The notes beneath the pieces were generated by a model. It made no database searches and was not told the origin of the DNA. It worked only from the letters and a program-made list of their open reading frames with translations. Positions 6,225 through 13,342 of a stretch of 13,342 nt of DNA are shown piece by piece. Positions within the stretch are counted from its first letter, which is position 1; each line of letters opens with the position of its first letter. Source of the stretch: Euryarchaeota archaeon UBA23 (GTDB taxonomy: Archaea > Thermoplasmatota > Poseidoniia > Poseidoniales > Thalassarchaeaceae); the NCBI GenBank assembly GCA_002498725.1, contig DAIJ01000038.1:1-13342 (forward strand), read 5' to 3'. A program made the translations under genes and the position numbers.

Positions 6225-6233
6225 TTCAACGAA

Positions 6234-8528
6234 TCATTCTGCTGTTTGTATTTGGTAAATTCTATCTCGCAAAGAAGCGGCTCTCTCAAAATCCAGTCTT
6301 GCCGCAGCTTGCTTCATTTCCTTCTCTAATCTTTCGATCAATTTCGTTTTTTCTTCATCGTCAATTGAATTAGATTGTAAATTGTGTTCACCCAAAATTT
6401 CGTAGGCGGATTCCACCCATTCTGGCTGACTAATGTTGTCTAAGACTGAATCTGTTGAATTCCAAGCCCCTGCACCAAGTGAAAATTTTTTCACCAATGC
6501 TTCAATTCCTTTCTTACCTGGTTTCTTTCCGACCAATCTTCTACCGCCCTTCTTCCCCTTTCCTGCTGCACCAGCTAGAAGATCATCTACTTCAGAGCCC
6601 ATTTTTGGTTTTGCTTTCATAATCGTCATAGGAGTAATTCCATTTTTTTCATTGAATTCTGTCTGTCTTTTCCTTCTTTCTAGAGTTTGTTGTATTGACG
6701 CTTCCATTGCCGAAGACATTTCATCAGCATATAATATGACTTCTCCATTAGAATTTCGAGACGCCCGACCAATTGTTTGTAACAAAGAGCGCTCATTACG
6801 TAGAAATCCTTCACGGTCAGCATCGAAAATTGCAACTAGAGAAACTTCAGGTATATCTAGACCCTCACGAAGTAGATTTATTCCAACTATTACGTCGATA
6901 TGACCAATCCTTAGAGCCTTTATAATCTCAGTTCTTTCTATTGTGTCTATTTCAGAATGTAGATAGTGTGCTTTAACTCCCATTTTCTGTAAGTAAGAAG
7001 CAACCTCTTCTGCAAATTTTATTGTCATTACGGTAACAAGTACACGCTCATCTTTCGCAACTCTATTTGTTATTTCAGTAAGTAAATCATCAATCTGACC
7101 TTCAGTCCCTCTTACTGATATAGCAGGATCTAGCAATCCAGTTGGTCTTATTTCCATTCTTACCACCCCCTCAATTTCGCTCAATATTTCTTCCATAGAC
7201 CAGCGCCCTTGCTTTTTTTCATAGTTCGAAGGCCCTCCTCCTCCTTTAGATGGAGAATGTAACAATCCTTCATGTATATTCTGATTAGTAATTTCACAAA
7301 GATGCCTCAACTCACGTTCACCCGGTGTTGCACTAACATACAGCATCTGAGGTATTATTTCTTGGAACTCTTTAATTTTCAATGGTCGATTATCATGTGC
7401 ACTAGGTAATCTAAATCCATGTTCAACCAAATTTTCCTTTCTAGACCGATCTCCACCATACATACCACCAACTTGAGGTAGAGTGACGTGACTCTCATCC
7501 ATTATTACCAGATACTTATCAGGTCCACCATGGAAGTTTTCAGAGCAGAATCTATAGAAATCTAACAAACAGTAAGGTCGCTCCCCTACTTCTCTTCCAT
7601 CAAAATGTAGAGAATAATTTTCGACTCCTTTACAGGACCCCACTTCTCTTAACATTTCTAAATCGAACTTCGTTCTTTGTTCAATTCTATGAGCTTCTAT
7701 CTCCATACCTTTGTTTATGAAAAAGTCAATCCTATTATCTAATTCATTTTCAATATCTTCTATTGCCTGTAAGAATCTTTCTTCACTAGTCATATAGAAT
7801 TCTTTAGGATGAATCCAGGCTTCTTCAAAATCATCCAATGGCTCCCATGAAATGGCTTCACATACTGTGATTTTTTCTATTCCATCCCATCCGAAGCGAA
7901 TCCTTATTGGGTCATCTCTACTTGGCATCCAAACATCAAGAACTTCCCCACGAAGCCTTACATCACCACGAGCAATATCGCCTGTTGTTCTTCTGTATTG
8001 CATATCCACAAGTGCTCTCATAACTTCTTGAGGATCTTTCTTATCACCTACTCCGAGATGTAGATATGATTCCTGAAAAGATTCAGGAGGATTAAGCCCG
8101 TATATTGCACTAACAGTTCCCACCGTTATTACGTCAGGTCTAGATACTAGACTTGCTACGGTGGAGAATCTTTCTTGTTCTATTCTTTCATTCATTTGAA
8201 GTTCTTTGTCGATATATAGATCTCTATTAGGTAGATACGCCTCTGGCTGATAGTAGTCATAATAACTGACGAAATATTCAACAGCATTCTCCGGAAACAA
8301 CTCACTCATTTCTTGCCATAACTGCCTTGCAAGGGTCTTATTGTGTGAGAGAATCAATGTTGGAATACCCAGTCTTTCAATGATATTTGCCATGGCGAAG
8401 GTCTTGCCGGAGCCCGTCACCCCCATCAGAACACAGCGTTCCTGATTTCCTTCGATCTGCTCTATGAGTGAATTAATCGCTTGTTCTTGATCCCCGGCAG
8501 TACCGTAATCTGAACTTAGTACAAACAT
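6234..8528 (-). CDS. uvrB: Excinuclease ABC subunit B (UvrB) with two extra segments
   Basis: The damage-verifying helicase-like subunit of bacterial-type nucleotide excision repair, loaded by UvrA and recruiting UvrC. Seen in 764 residues: Walker A GVTGSGKT (36-43); the beta-hairpin YYDYYQPEAYLP (about 89-100) that clamps DNA; GTVSAIYGLNPPE; the DESH box (344-347); YVSATPGE; RPTGLLDP (461-468); INLLREGLDIPE; TIGRASRN; and a C-terminal UVR domain, about 724-760, with LDFERAASLRDRI. The family is usually about 660-680 residues. The extra length lies mainly at about 405-455, between SATPG and RPTGLLDP and containing a glycine-rich loop, and at about 640-720, a basic KGKKGGRR/GKKPGKK linker before the UVR domain. 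The start ATG has GAGGTG at 8534-8539; the stop of the upstream ubiA-like gene lies within this site. The gene is of bacterial type, presumably old transfer. No uvrA or uvrC is in the window. Confidence 0.96.
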   Translation of the reverse strand: MFVLSSDYGTAGDQEQAINSLIEQIEGNQERCVLMGVTGSGKTFAMANIIERLGIPTLILSHNKTLARQLWQEMSELFPENAVEYFVSYYDYYQPEAYLPNRDLYIDKELQMNERIEQERFSTVASLVSRPDVITVGTVSAIYGLNPPESFQESYLHLGVGDKKDPQEVMRALVDMQYRRTTGDIARGDVRLRGEVLDVWMPSRDDPIRIRFGWDGIEKITVCEAISWEPLDDFEEAWIHPKEFYMTSEERFLQAIEDIENELDNRIDFFINKGMEIEAHRIEQRTKFDLEMLREVGSCKGVENYSLHFDGREVGERPYCLLDFYRFCSENFHGGPDKYLVIMDESHVTLPQVGGMYGGDRSRKENLVEHGFRLPSAHDNRPLKIKEFQEIIPQMLYVSATPGERELRHLCEITNQNIHEGLLHSPSKGGGGPSNYEKKQGRWSMEEILSEIEGVVRMEIRPTGLLDPAISVRGTEGQIDDLLTEITNRVAKDERVLVTVMTIKFAEEVASYLQKMGVKAHYLHSEIDTIERTEIIKALRIGHIDVIVGINLLREGLDIPEVSLVAIFDADREGFLRNERSLLQTIGRASRNSNGEVILYADEMSSAMEASIQQTLERRKRQTEFNEKNGITPMTIMKAKPKMGSEVDDLLAGAAGKGKKGGRRLVGKKPGKKGIEALVKKFSLGAGAWNSTDSVLDNISQPEWVESAYEILGEHNLQSNSIDDEEKTKLIERLEKEMKQAAARLDFERAASLRDRIYQIQTAE

Positions 8529-8537
8529 CCTAGCACC

Positions 8538-9455
8538 TCAATTGAACAAACTATCACTGGATGGTTCAATCATCATAATAGATATTAGAAGAACCCACCC
8601 AGTAAGCATTGATACACGGAATAGAGTAGTTTGGAAGTCCGCTAATTTCTCTCGAGCAATAATGACTGCAATATTCAGTGCAGACATCATACCTGCTGCA
8701 GCAAGAAACCAAATCTCATCCATTGGGTTGGAGATGGCGAAGCAGGCGAACCACAGTAAAGTGAGTTGTACCGAAGTCCTAGTTGTAGCGGCCTCACTAA
8801 ATCTAGAAGGAAAAGAATAGATACCACTTTTACGATCACTATCGACATCCATTCTTGCGTAATTGATATCAAAGGCAGCAATCCAAAATGTTACTCCTAA
8901 AGATATGAAGAATATTGTCGGATACCAAAGATATCCTTCTTGTATTCCTGTAATTGCAGCCCACCCATGTACGTCTGCTGTTACAGCGACCCAAGCTCCC
9001 GCTGGTGCAAGTGCAAGACATATACCTAGCCAAAAGTGGCACAGCCAAGTGTAACGTTTTGTGTATGGGTAGATGACGAAAACTAGCACTGGGAGCCAAG
9101 CCATCATCAGTGCAACTTCGTTTAGTTGCCATGCACCAAATAATAGCATTACGAGGAAAATCGCCGAAAGAGTCCAAGCCGTATTCATCGACATCGCTCC
9201 AGAAACTAGATGTCGATTTTCTGTTCGGGGATTCGCAGCATCAATGTCTCGATCAATAATTCGATTCAGAGTCATTGCAAGACCTCGAGCTCCTACTGCT
9301 GCGATTAGAATCCAAAGAATATCAATGCCATACTTCTGCGAAGAAAGTTCATGCATGAATTGATTGTGTGCAAGCACATATCCAATGAAAACAAAAGGGA
9401 GGGAGAATAGTGTGTGTTCAACTTTAACAAATGAAAGAATATTTTTTATTTCCAT
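8538..9455 (-). CDS. UbiA-family polyprenyltransferase (MqnP/4-hydroxybenzoate prenyltransferase type)
   Basis: An integral membrane enzyme that attaches a polyprenyl chain to an aromatic acceptor. Seen: about 305 residues with seven to nine hydrophobic segments. The two Mg-diphosphate motifs are present: NRIIDRDIDAANPRT (N-x-x-x-D-x-x-x-D) near 64-78 and AFDINYARMDVDSD (D-x-x-Y-x-x-x-D-x-x-x-D) near 194-207. The N-terminus VKVEHTLFSLPFVFIGYVLA resembles the F/E-HTLFALPF start of MqnP/UbiA of the menaquinone and ubiquinone pathways rather than the archaeal lipid GGGP synthases. Start: the frame opens at TTG (9458), but the next codon is an ATG at 9453-9455 with AGGAGG at 9463-9468, and it overlaps the ubiD-like stop as TGATG. 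The ATG is preferred. Coupling to a ubiD-like gene supports a quinone role; the substrate is inferred. Confidence 0.88.
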   Translation of the reverse strand: MEIKNILSFVKVEHTLFSLPFVFIGYVLAHNQFMHELSSQKYGIDILWILIAAVGARGLAMTLNRIIDRDIDAANPRTENRHLVSGAMSMNTAWTLSAIFLVMLLFGAWQLNEVALMMAWLPVLVFVIYPYTKRYTWLCHFWLGICLALAPAGAWVAVTADVHGWAAITGIQEGYLWYPTIFFISLGVTFWIAAFDINYARMDVDSDRKSGIYSFPSRFSEAATTRTSVQLTLLWFACFAISNPMDEIWFLAAAGMMSALNIAVIIAREKLADFQTTLFRVSMLTGWVLLISIMMIEPSSDSLFN

Positions 9456-11326
9456 CAAAGCCCCTCCTTATCCATCCATGAATTTACTTTAGCCTCAACA
9501 ATAGGATCATGGAGCGTTACAGCAGGCCAACGTCTGACTGGAAGAGGCCCTTCCATACTGGGTATGGGAGCAGTAGCATCCCAAGCAAGTCTTGTAGATT
9601 TTTCATCAAAGTGAAGATCTCTTGAAACCTCAAATCGACAAAATAATTGCCATAGAAGCCGTCTTTTCCAATCTTCACTCTGTAGGTCGGTATCATCATC
9701 AGTAATGAATAACCATCTCAGATTTTCAGAATTTTCCATAGACCAAATTTCATCACGAATTCTAGCAATTTTAGCCCTTTGTTTTCGTGCTGCGTCTTCG
9801 TCAACTTGTTCCATTGAAGTATCTTGCTTAGGCCCTCCTTCGATATGTGTTGTAACAACCATCATTGAAGGACGCATCATTCTTACAGAACAGATTCCGT
9901 CTACAGAACTTACAGCCTCTGCCAATAAACTACCAGGTCCTTCTGGTAATTCTGTTCCATATAGAGGATCTCCTACAACAGGACTCGAAGCATCGATTAT
10001 AATTTTTGAATGAACATCGTTCCAAGGAGAAGCATGAGCTAAGGAATCTGCAACTTGTCCATGTAATACTTGTATATCATCGCATACTGAAACATTCGAA
10101 TCTAATACGTCTAGTAAGGCTTCTAAATTTTTCACTGGATGACTAGGATCACAAGCAATTATTGATTTTAGAAACATCAGTTGGCCTGCACCTAAAAGTC
10201 CTAAAGCCGTTTTTCTTGCTTGCCTTGCATAGCGTTGTTTACTTGCAACAATAGCTAAATTATGGAAACCAGTTTCTAGAGGTAAAAACAAGTCAATTAC
10301 ATCTCTGTGTTGGAATTGTAAAACAGGTCTAAATGCATCACCTACTCCCTCACCAAGATAGCCATCTTCCATTGGTGGAGTTCCTACTATTGTTGCAGGA
10401 AGTATAGCATCTCTACGATGTGTTATAGCCGTCACATGTAAAACTGGGAAGTCATCTTCTAGAGAGTAATATCCGAAGTGATCGCCAAATGGTCCTTCTA
10501 CTCTCTTTTCATTAGGTACAGTATATCCTTCTATAACAAAATCAGATTCTGCAGGAACCAATAGATCATTTGTAAGACACTTAGTTAATTTCAAACGCTT
10601 TGAACCTAAAAGACCTGCAAATTCATACTCAGAGAGGTTGTCAGGAAGAGGAGCAATTGCACTAAATATCAATTCAGGAGGTCCTCCTATACATATTGCA
10701 ACAGGCATCTTGTTATCTTCTGTATTAGATGCATGATCTGCTGCGTGTTTATGACTTTGCCAATGTAGACCTACCTCTCTTGGTCCAAATATCTGTCCAC
10801 GATACATTCCCAGATTATGCGAACCATTTTTTGGATCACGTGTCACTACCAATGGTAGCGTAATGAAGGGACCACCATCATGTGGCCAGGTTGTAGGAAT
10901 TGGAAGTTTAGTTAAATCCGGATCAACCATTCTTACTTGTTGGCATGCTCCTCTACGGACTTTCTTAGGAGCCATGGATAATCCTCTGAGTGCCAATGGT
11001 ATACCTTTCCATGGCGCCCTTAGAATAGAACCAATATCAGGTTTCATTAGTTCTACCATCTTCATCCCAATATCACTAGGATTAGTTACTCCCAGTGCTT
11101 TGTTGGTCCTTTCACGAGTTCCGAATAGATTCATTGCTAGCGGAAATTCACTGACAGTTCCATCTGCAAGGATAGGTTGTTCAAAGAGAATTGCAGGTCC
11201 ACCTCTTTTCACTAATTTGTCTGCAATACAGCCAGCCTCTAGTTGACAATTGATTGGTTCTGCGACTCTTTTTAGCTCTCCAGAATCTTCCAATGCTTCC
11301 AGATATCTGCCCAGCCGGACCCAAGC
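9455..11326 (-). CDS. UbiD-family prenylated-FMN decarboxylase (MqnL-like)
   Basis: UbiD enzymes remove a carboxyl group from aromatic or unsaturated acids using prenylated FMN made by UbiX. Seen in about 623 residues: an N-terminal LGRYLEALEDSGELKRV; the cofactor/metal region MYRGQIFGPREVGLHWQSHK (about 174-193); IEGYTVPNEKRVEGPFGDHF with GYYS; ATIVGTPPMEDGYLGE; KQRYARQARKTALGLLG. The last (about 480-623) looks like the alpha/beta oligomerisation tail, somewhat long and variable; the family is usually 480-600 residues. Start: the frame stays open for another 67 codons through the divergent promoter into the neighbouring gene, but that part is not family-like. The ATG at 11324-11326 (MAWVRLGRYLE) matches the family N-terminus. 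Coupled by a one-base overlap to a UbiA-family gene, it probably serves quinone formation; MqnL of the futalosine route is the best guess. Confidence 0.9.
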   Translation of the reverse strand, partial: AWVRLGRYLEALEDSGELKRVAEPINCQLEAGCIADKLVKRGGPAILFEQPILADGTVSEFPLAMNLFGTRERTNKALGVTNPSDIGMKMVELMKPDIGSILRAPWKGIPLALRGLSMAPKKVRRGACQQVRMVDPDLTKLPIPTTWPHDGGPFITLPLVVTRDPKNGSHNLGMYRGQIFGPREVGLHWQSHKHAADHASNTEDNKMPVAICIGGPPELIFSAIAPLPDNLSEYEFAGLLGSKRLKLTKCLTNDLLVPAESDFVIEGYTVPNEKRVEGPFGDHFGYYSLEDDFPVLHVTAITHRRDAILPATIVGTPPMEDGYLGEGVGDAFRPVLQFQHRDVIDLFLPLETGFHNLAIVASKQRYARQARKTALGLLGAGQLMFLKSIIACDPSHPVKNLEALLDVLDSNVSVCDDIQVLHGQVADSLAHASPWNDVHSKIIIDASSPVVGDPLYGTELPEGPGSLLAEAVSSVDGICSVRMMRPSMMVVTTHIEGGPKQDTSMEQVDEDAARKQRAKIARIRDEIWSMENSENLRWLFITDDDTDLQSEDWKRRLLWQLFCRFEVSRDLHFDEKSTRLAWDATAPIPSMEGPLPVRRWPAVTLHDPIVEAKVNSWMDKEGL

Positions 11327-11353
11327 CATGGACCGTCTGGAGCAATTCTTAGT

Positions 11354-11361
11354 TGTATATG
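11354..11361. promoter_or_regulatory. Shared, near-palindromic TATA element of the divergent promoter
   Basis: TGTATATG reads CATATACA on the other strand, so one box could direct TBP in both directions. It lies about 32 bases from the ubiD-like ATG (11326), giving a leader of a few bases, and about 45 bases from the reductase ATG (11403), giving a leader of roughly 18. The whole gap between the two ATGs is only 76 bases, and no other good TATA is seen. Confidence 0.45.
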
Positions 11362-11368
11362 TTCGTCT

Positions 11369-11385
11369 TACTATCATAGATAGTA
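11369..11385. promoter_or_regulatory. Perfect 7-3-7 palindrome, putative operator
   Basis: TACTATC-ATA-GATAGTA has two perfect 7-base arms around 3 bases. It lies between the shared TATA element and the reductase start codon, covering the expected transcription start of the reductase gene (about 11384). A protein bound here would block the plus-strand promoter and could affect the minus-strand quinone operon. No regulator gene is in the window. Confidence 0.5.
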
Positions 11386-11402
11386 GAAGCGACGGTTTCT
11401 TG

Positions 11403-12659
11403 ATGGAAGGCTTCACCCAAGACACTGTGGAAGGCCCCCTCACGACATGCGATGTCCTAGTTATTGGTGCAGGACCTGGCGGTGGAAATGCCGCTCTACA
11501 TAGCGCTAGAGCAGGTCTAGATGTCATATTGATTGAGGATCATAAAGAGATAGGTACGCCCGTCCATTGTGGGGAATGTATTTCTGACGTTGCCTGTGAT
11601 AATCTGAATCTAGATTTACCTTCACATGTGATTAGCAAGCGTGTACATGGTATTCGAGTAATATTTCCGGATGGAACTGCAAAGAAACTAACTGAAGAAG
11701 GGTATGTACTTGAAAAGCATCTTTTCGAAAGATGGATTGCCGAAGAAGCAATTGCAGAAGGTGCTAAACTGCATTTATCCCATAAATTACGCAGTATGGA
11801 GAAGCAGAAAGATGAGAATGGTCGTTTCACCGGTTGGCTTTGTGACGGTAATGGAGATAATTTCCCAATACAGGCAAAGGTTGTCATCGACGCATCAGGA
11901 GTATCAGGGGTTACATCTCGACTCTTAGATCTAAACCCCAAAGGAAAGGTAATTGCCGGTATGCAATACGAACTGCTTGAAGTTCCAACAGATGGATATC
12001 TAGACTTCTATATATGGCCTCAATATGCAGAAAAGGGATATCTATGGATGATCCCTAAATGCGAGGGAAGAGCCAACGTTGGTTTAGTTACTGAAGATAA
12101 ATCTAGAACCAAGAAAGCACTTGATGAGTTTATTGAAAACACTCATTTCAAAGAGCTGACTCAGGTTTCGCCTCCTTGGAAAGAGAAAGGGAACCCGGCT
12201 TTTGGTGGAACTATACCAATATCCGGACCATATGAATTAACTTATGATGATGGGTTAATGTTAGTTGGCGATGCTGCTGGCTTCACATCTCCACTGTTTG
12301 AAGGAGGTTCCCATCTTGCCCTAAAATCAGCCGTATTTGCCGCAGAAGTTGCTAGAAAAAGAATCGATGAAGACGATCTTTCAGCAGAAAAAATGAGTGA
12401 GTATCAGAAATTATGGAGTAAAGAATTCCCTCCTTATGATAAAATTCTTAGAGGTAAAACAGCACTTTTTGATCTCACCGATGATGATCTTTCTTTGATG
12501 GCTCGATGCTTCCCTGATGAGATGAGTAATATGGGCCCTCATGGTAAAATTGCGGTGTGTCTAAGGATCTTATTTAGGCGTCCAAGTCTTTACGTAAAGC
12601 GCATAATTCCAGCAATGCTTTCATTCGGATACTCACGTGCTAAATTTTACGGTTGGTGA
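11403..12659 (+). CDS. Geranylgeranyl reductase-family flavoprotein
   Basis: FAD-dependent enzymes of this family saturate the isoprenoid double bonds of archaeal lipids or of quinone side chains. Seen in 418 residues: the dinucleotide-binding VLVIGAGPGGGNAALHSARAG (GxGxxG at 22-27) and the acidic end of that fold, LIED; PVHCGECIS at about 53-61 (family CGE motif); DASGVSGVTSRLL; GYLWMIPK, corresponding to the family's YxWxFP; VGDAAGFTSPLFEGGSHLA, with G289-D290 contacting FAD. The typical 'P-x-T-G-G-G-I' after GDAAG is replaced by PLFEGGSH, so this is a divergent subfamily. Start: the frame is open from 11250, but residues before the ATG at 11403 overlap the divergent gene and lack family similarity. 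It is divergent from ubiD/ubiA-like genes, with ccmF-like next, so a quinone side-chain role is attractive; archaeol lipid reduction is the alternative. Confidence 0.88.
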   Translation: MEGFTQDTVEGPLTTCDVLVIGAGPGGGNAALHSARAGLDVILIEDHKEIGTPVHCGECISDVACDNLNLDLPSHVISKRVHGIRVIFPDGTAKKLTEEGYVLEKHLFERWIAEEAIAEGAKLHLSHKLRSMEKQKDENGRFTGWLCDGNGDNFPIQAKVVIDASGVSGVTSRLLDLNPKGKVIAGMQYELLEVPTDGYLDFYIWPQYAEKGYLWMIPKCEGRANVGLVTEDKSRTKKALDEFIENTHFKELTQVSPPWKEKGNPAFGGTIPISGPYELTYDDGLMLVGDAAGFTSPLFEGGSHLALKSAVFAAEVARKRIDEDDLSAEKMSEYQKLWSKEFPPYDKILRGKTALFDLTDDDLSLMARCFPDEMSNMGPHGKIAVCLRILFRRPSLYVKRIIPAMLSFGYSRAKFYGW

Positions 12660-13342
12660 TAGGATCTTACCCACCGTTGGTACACTACTGATGTTCATTG
12701 CTGTAGGATCTAGTTTACTTTGGTCATTCACAAGACTACCTTCAGGAGAAAATTTTGCTAAACATACTACTCTAGTGGCGCAAGTATCTCCATTTTTATT
12801 ACTAGCAACCGCCTTTATTTATGACTTGGATAGTCTAGATCTAGTTTCTCGATATGGAGGGGCAGATTTACCACTTCTATATCGTTTATCTGCAGTCTGG
12901 GGAGGGCGTGCTGGGCCATTGCTTCTTTGGGCAGCAATAATGGCCGTAGTAACATGGTTTATGTCAGATAAAAATGCGTCTAATAGTTGTGAAATTAGAC
13001 TTATGCATGGTGCTACAGCAATGATATTGATAGCCTCTTGGATATTATCTCCATTCGCTCAGTCTAGTGGTTTCAATGGAACATTAAATCCTCTGCTTCA
13101 GACGGATTTGATGGTGATCCATCCACCAATCGTTTTTGCATATTATTCTCTATGTTTGGCGGTATCTTGTATAGCGCTTGCAGGTTTAATTGAGGACCGT
13201 AAACCTGAGTCAATACATAATTCCATGCTTCATTGGGCTCGTGCAGGTTTTGTTATCGGTACAATTGGTATTGGCTTGGGTGGGTTATGGGCTTACACTG
13301 TACTCGATTGGGGTGGATATTGGGCTTGGGATCCAGTTGAGA
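12637..13342 (+). CDS. ccmF: CcmF-type heme lyase / cytochrome c assembly protein, 5' part
   Basis: CcmF-type proteins attach heme to apocytochrome c in the System I maturation pathway, in the cytoplasmic membrane. Seen: about 235 residues of a polytopic membrane protein, open at the right edge. SAVWGGRAGPLLLWA corresponds to the family 'W.GQEGSLLLW' segment. LNPLLQTDLMVIHPP, followed by IVFAYYSL, matches 'LNPxLQ..xMxIHPPxLYxGY'. The last residues GLWAYTVLDWGGYWAWDPVE are the tryptophan-rich WWD signature. Start: ATG at 12691 would cut a continuous hydrophobic helix (ILPTVGTLLMFIAVGSSLLW). The in-frame GTG at 12637, which overlaps the reductase gene by 23 bases, keeps it whole and is preferred with modest confidence. 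The overlap indicates co-transcription with the reductase gene. CcsA-type proteins share the WWD domain but not the LNPLLQ/IHPP region. Confidence 0.88.
   Translation, partial: MLNFTVGDRILPTVGTLLMFIAVGSSLLWSFTRLPSGENFAKHTTLVAQVSPFLLLATAFIYDLDSLDLVSRYGGADLPLLYRLSAVWGGRAGPLLLWAAIMAVVTWFMSDKNASNSCEIRLMHGATAMILIASWILSPFAQSSGFNGTLNPLLQTDLMVIHPPIVFAYYSLCLAVSCIALAGLIEDRKPESIHNSMLHWARAGFVIGTIGIGLGGLWAYTVLDWGGYWAWDPVE

Noticed and set aside
6433..6903. 156-codon plus-strand reading frame inside uvrB
   Set aside because: It is antisense to conserved helicase motifs of UvrB; its Pro/Phe/Ser-rich composition is what the complement of such a gene produces.
11250..11402. 51-codon N-terminal extension of the reductase gene
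   Set aside because: It overlaps the ubiD-like 5' end on the other strand and lacks flavoprotein similarity; the GxGxxG fold begins shortly after the ATG at 11403.
11327..11527. 67-codon N-terminal extension of the UbiD-family gene
   Set aside because: The extension runs antisense through the reductase gene's N-terminal coding region and the divergent promoter; UbiD family similarity begins at the ATG at 11326.

Overview
This window most likely comes from a marine planktonic archaeon of the Thermoplasmatota, of the Marine Group II / Poseidoniales type. The organism assignment is an inference. It rests on archaeal-type ribosomal genes (L7Ae followed by S28e), a deoxyhypusine synthase (the archaeal/eukaryotic eIF5A/aIF5A modification enzyme), a geranylgeranyl-reductase-family flavoprotein, and archaeal TATA-type promoters with short or absent leaders. 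These sit beside bacterial-type genes (uvrB, a CcmF-type cytochrome c assembly gene, an Hc1-like protein), a mixture known from that group. The DNA is AT-rich and densely packed.

Layout. Positions 1-538 (minus) hold the 5' part of rps28e and the complete rpl7ae, with a TATA box at about 584-590. Positions 626-1555 (minus) encode ribose-phosphate pyrophosphokinase. A tRNA-Ile(GAT) with encoded CCA lies at 1668-1745 on the plus strand, preceded by a hairpin that resembles a tRNA minihelix. It converges on a two-repeat PRC-barrel-like protein (1752-2336, minus). A 276-base AT-rich divergent intergenic region follows; it carries a 19-bp-period array of dyad elements. It leads into a plus-strand pair: an unusual class III (PLP) aminotransferase directly abutted by a degenerate extended-SDR protein (2613-4898). 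A 58-residue Hc1/histone-H1-like basic protein is encoded at 4957-5133 on the minus strand.

Positions 5208-11326 form a tight four-gene minus-strand operon, in transcription order ubiD-like decarboxylase, ubiA-like prenyltransferase, uvrB, deoxyhypusine synthase. From a compact 76-base divergent promoter the plus strand carries a geranylgeranyl reductase-family oxidoreductase (11403-12659). This overlaps the start of a ccmF-type heme lyase gene that runs off the end of the window.

Functional reading. The right half looks like a respiratory supply module: UbiD- and UbiA-family enzymes for quinone formation (as MqnL/MqnP in the futalosine pathway), a polyprenyl reductase that may saturate the quinone or lipid chain, and a cytochrome c assembly factor, with repair (UvrB) and translation-factor modification (DHS) genes appended. 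The left half is translation and nucleotide metabolism. The aminotransferase/SDR-like pair and its regulatory array are the least explained part. No IS element, CRISPR array or phage gene is seen.
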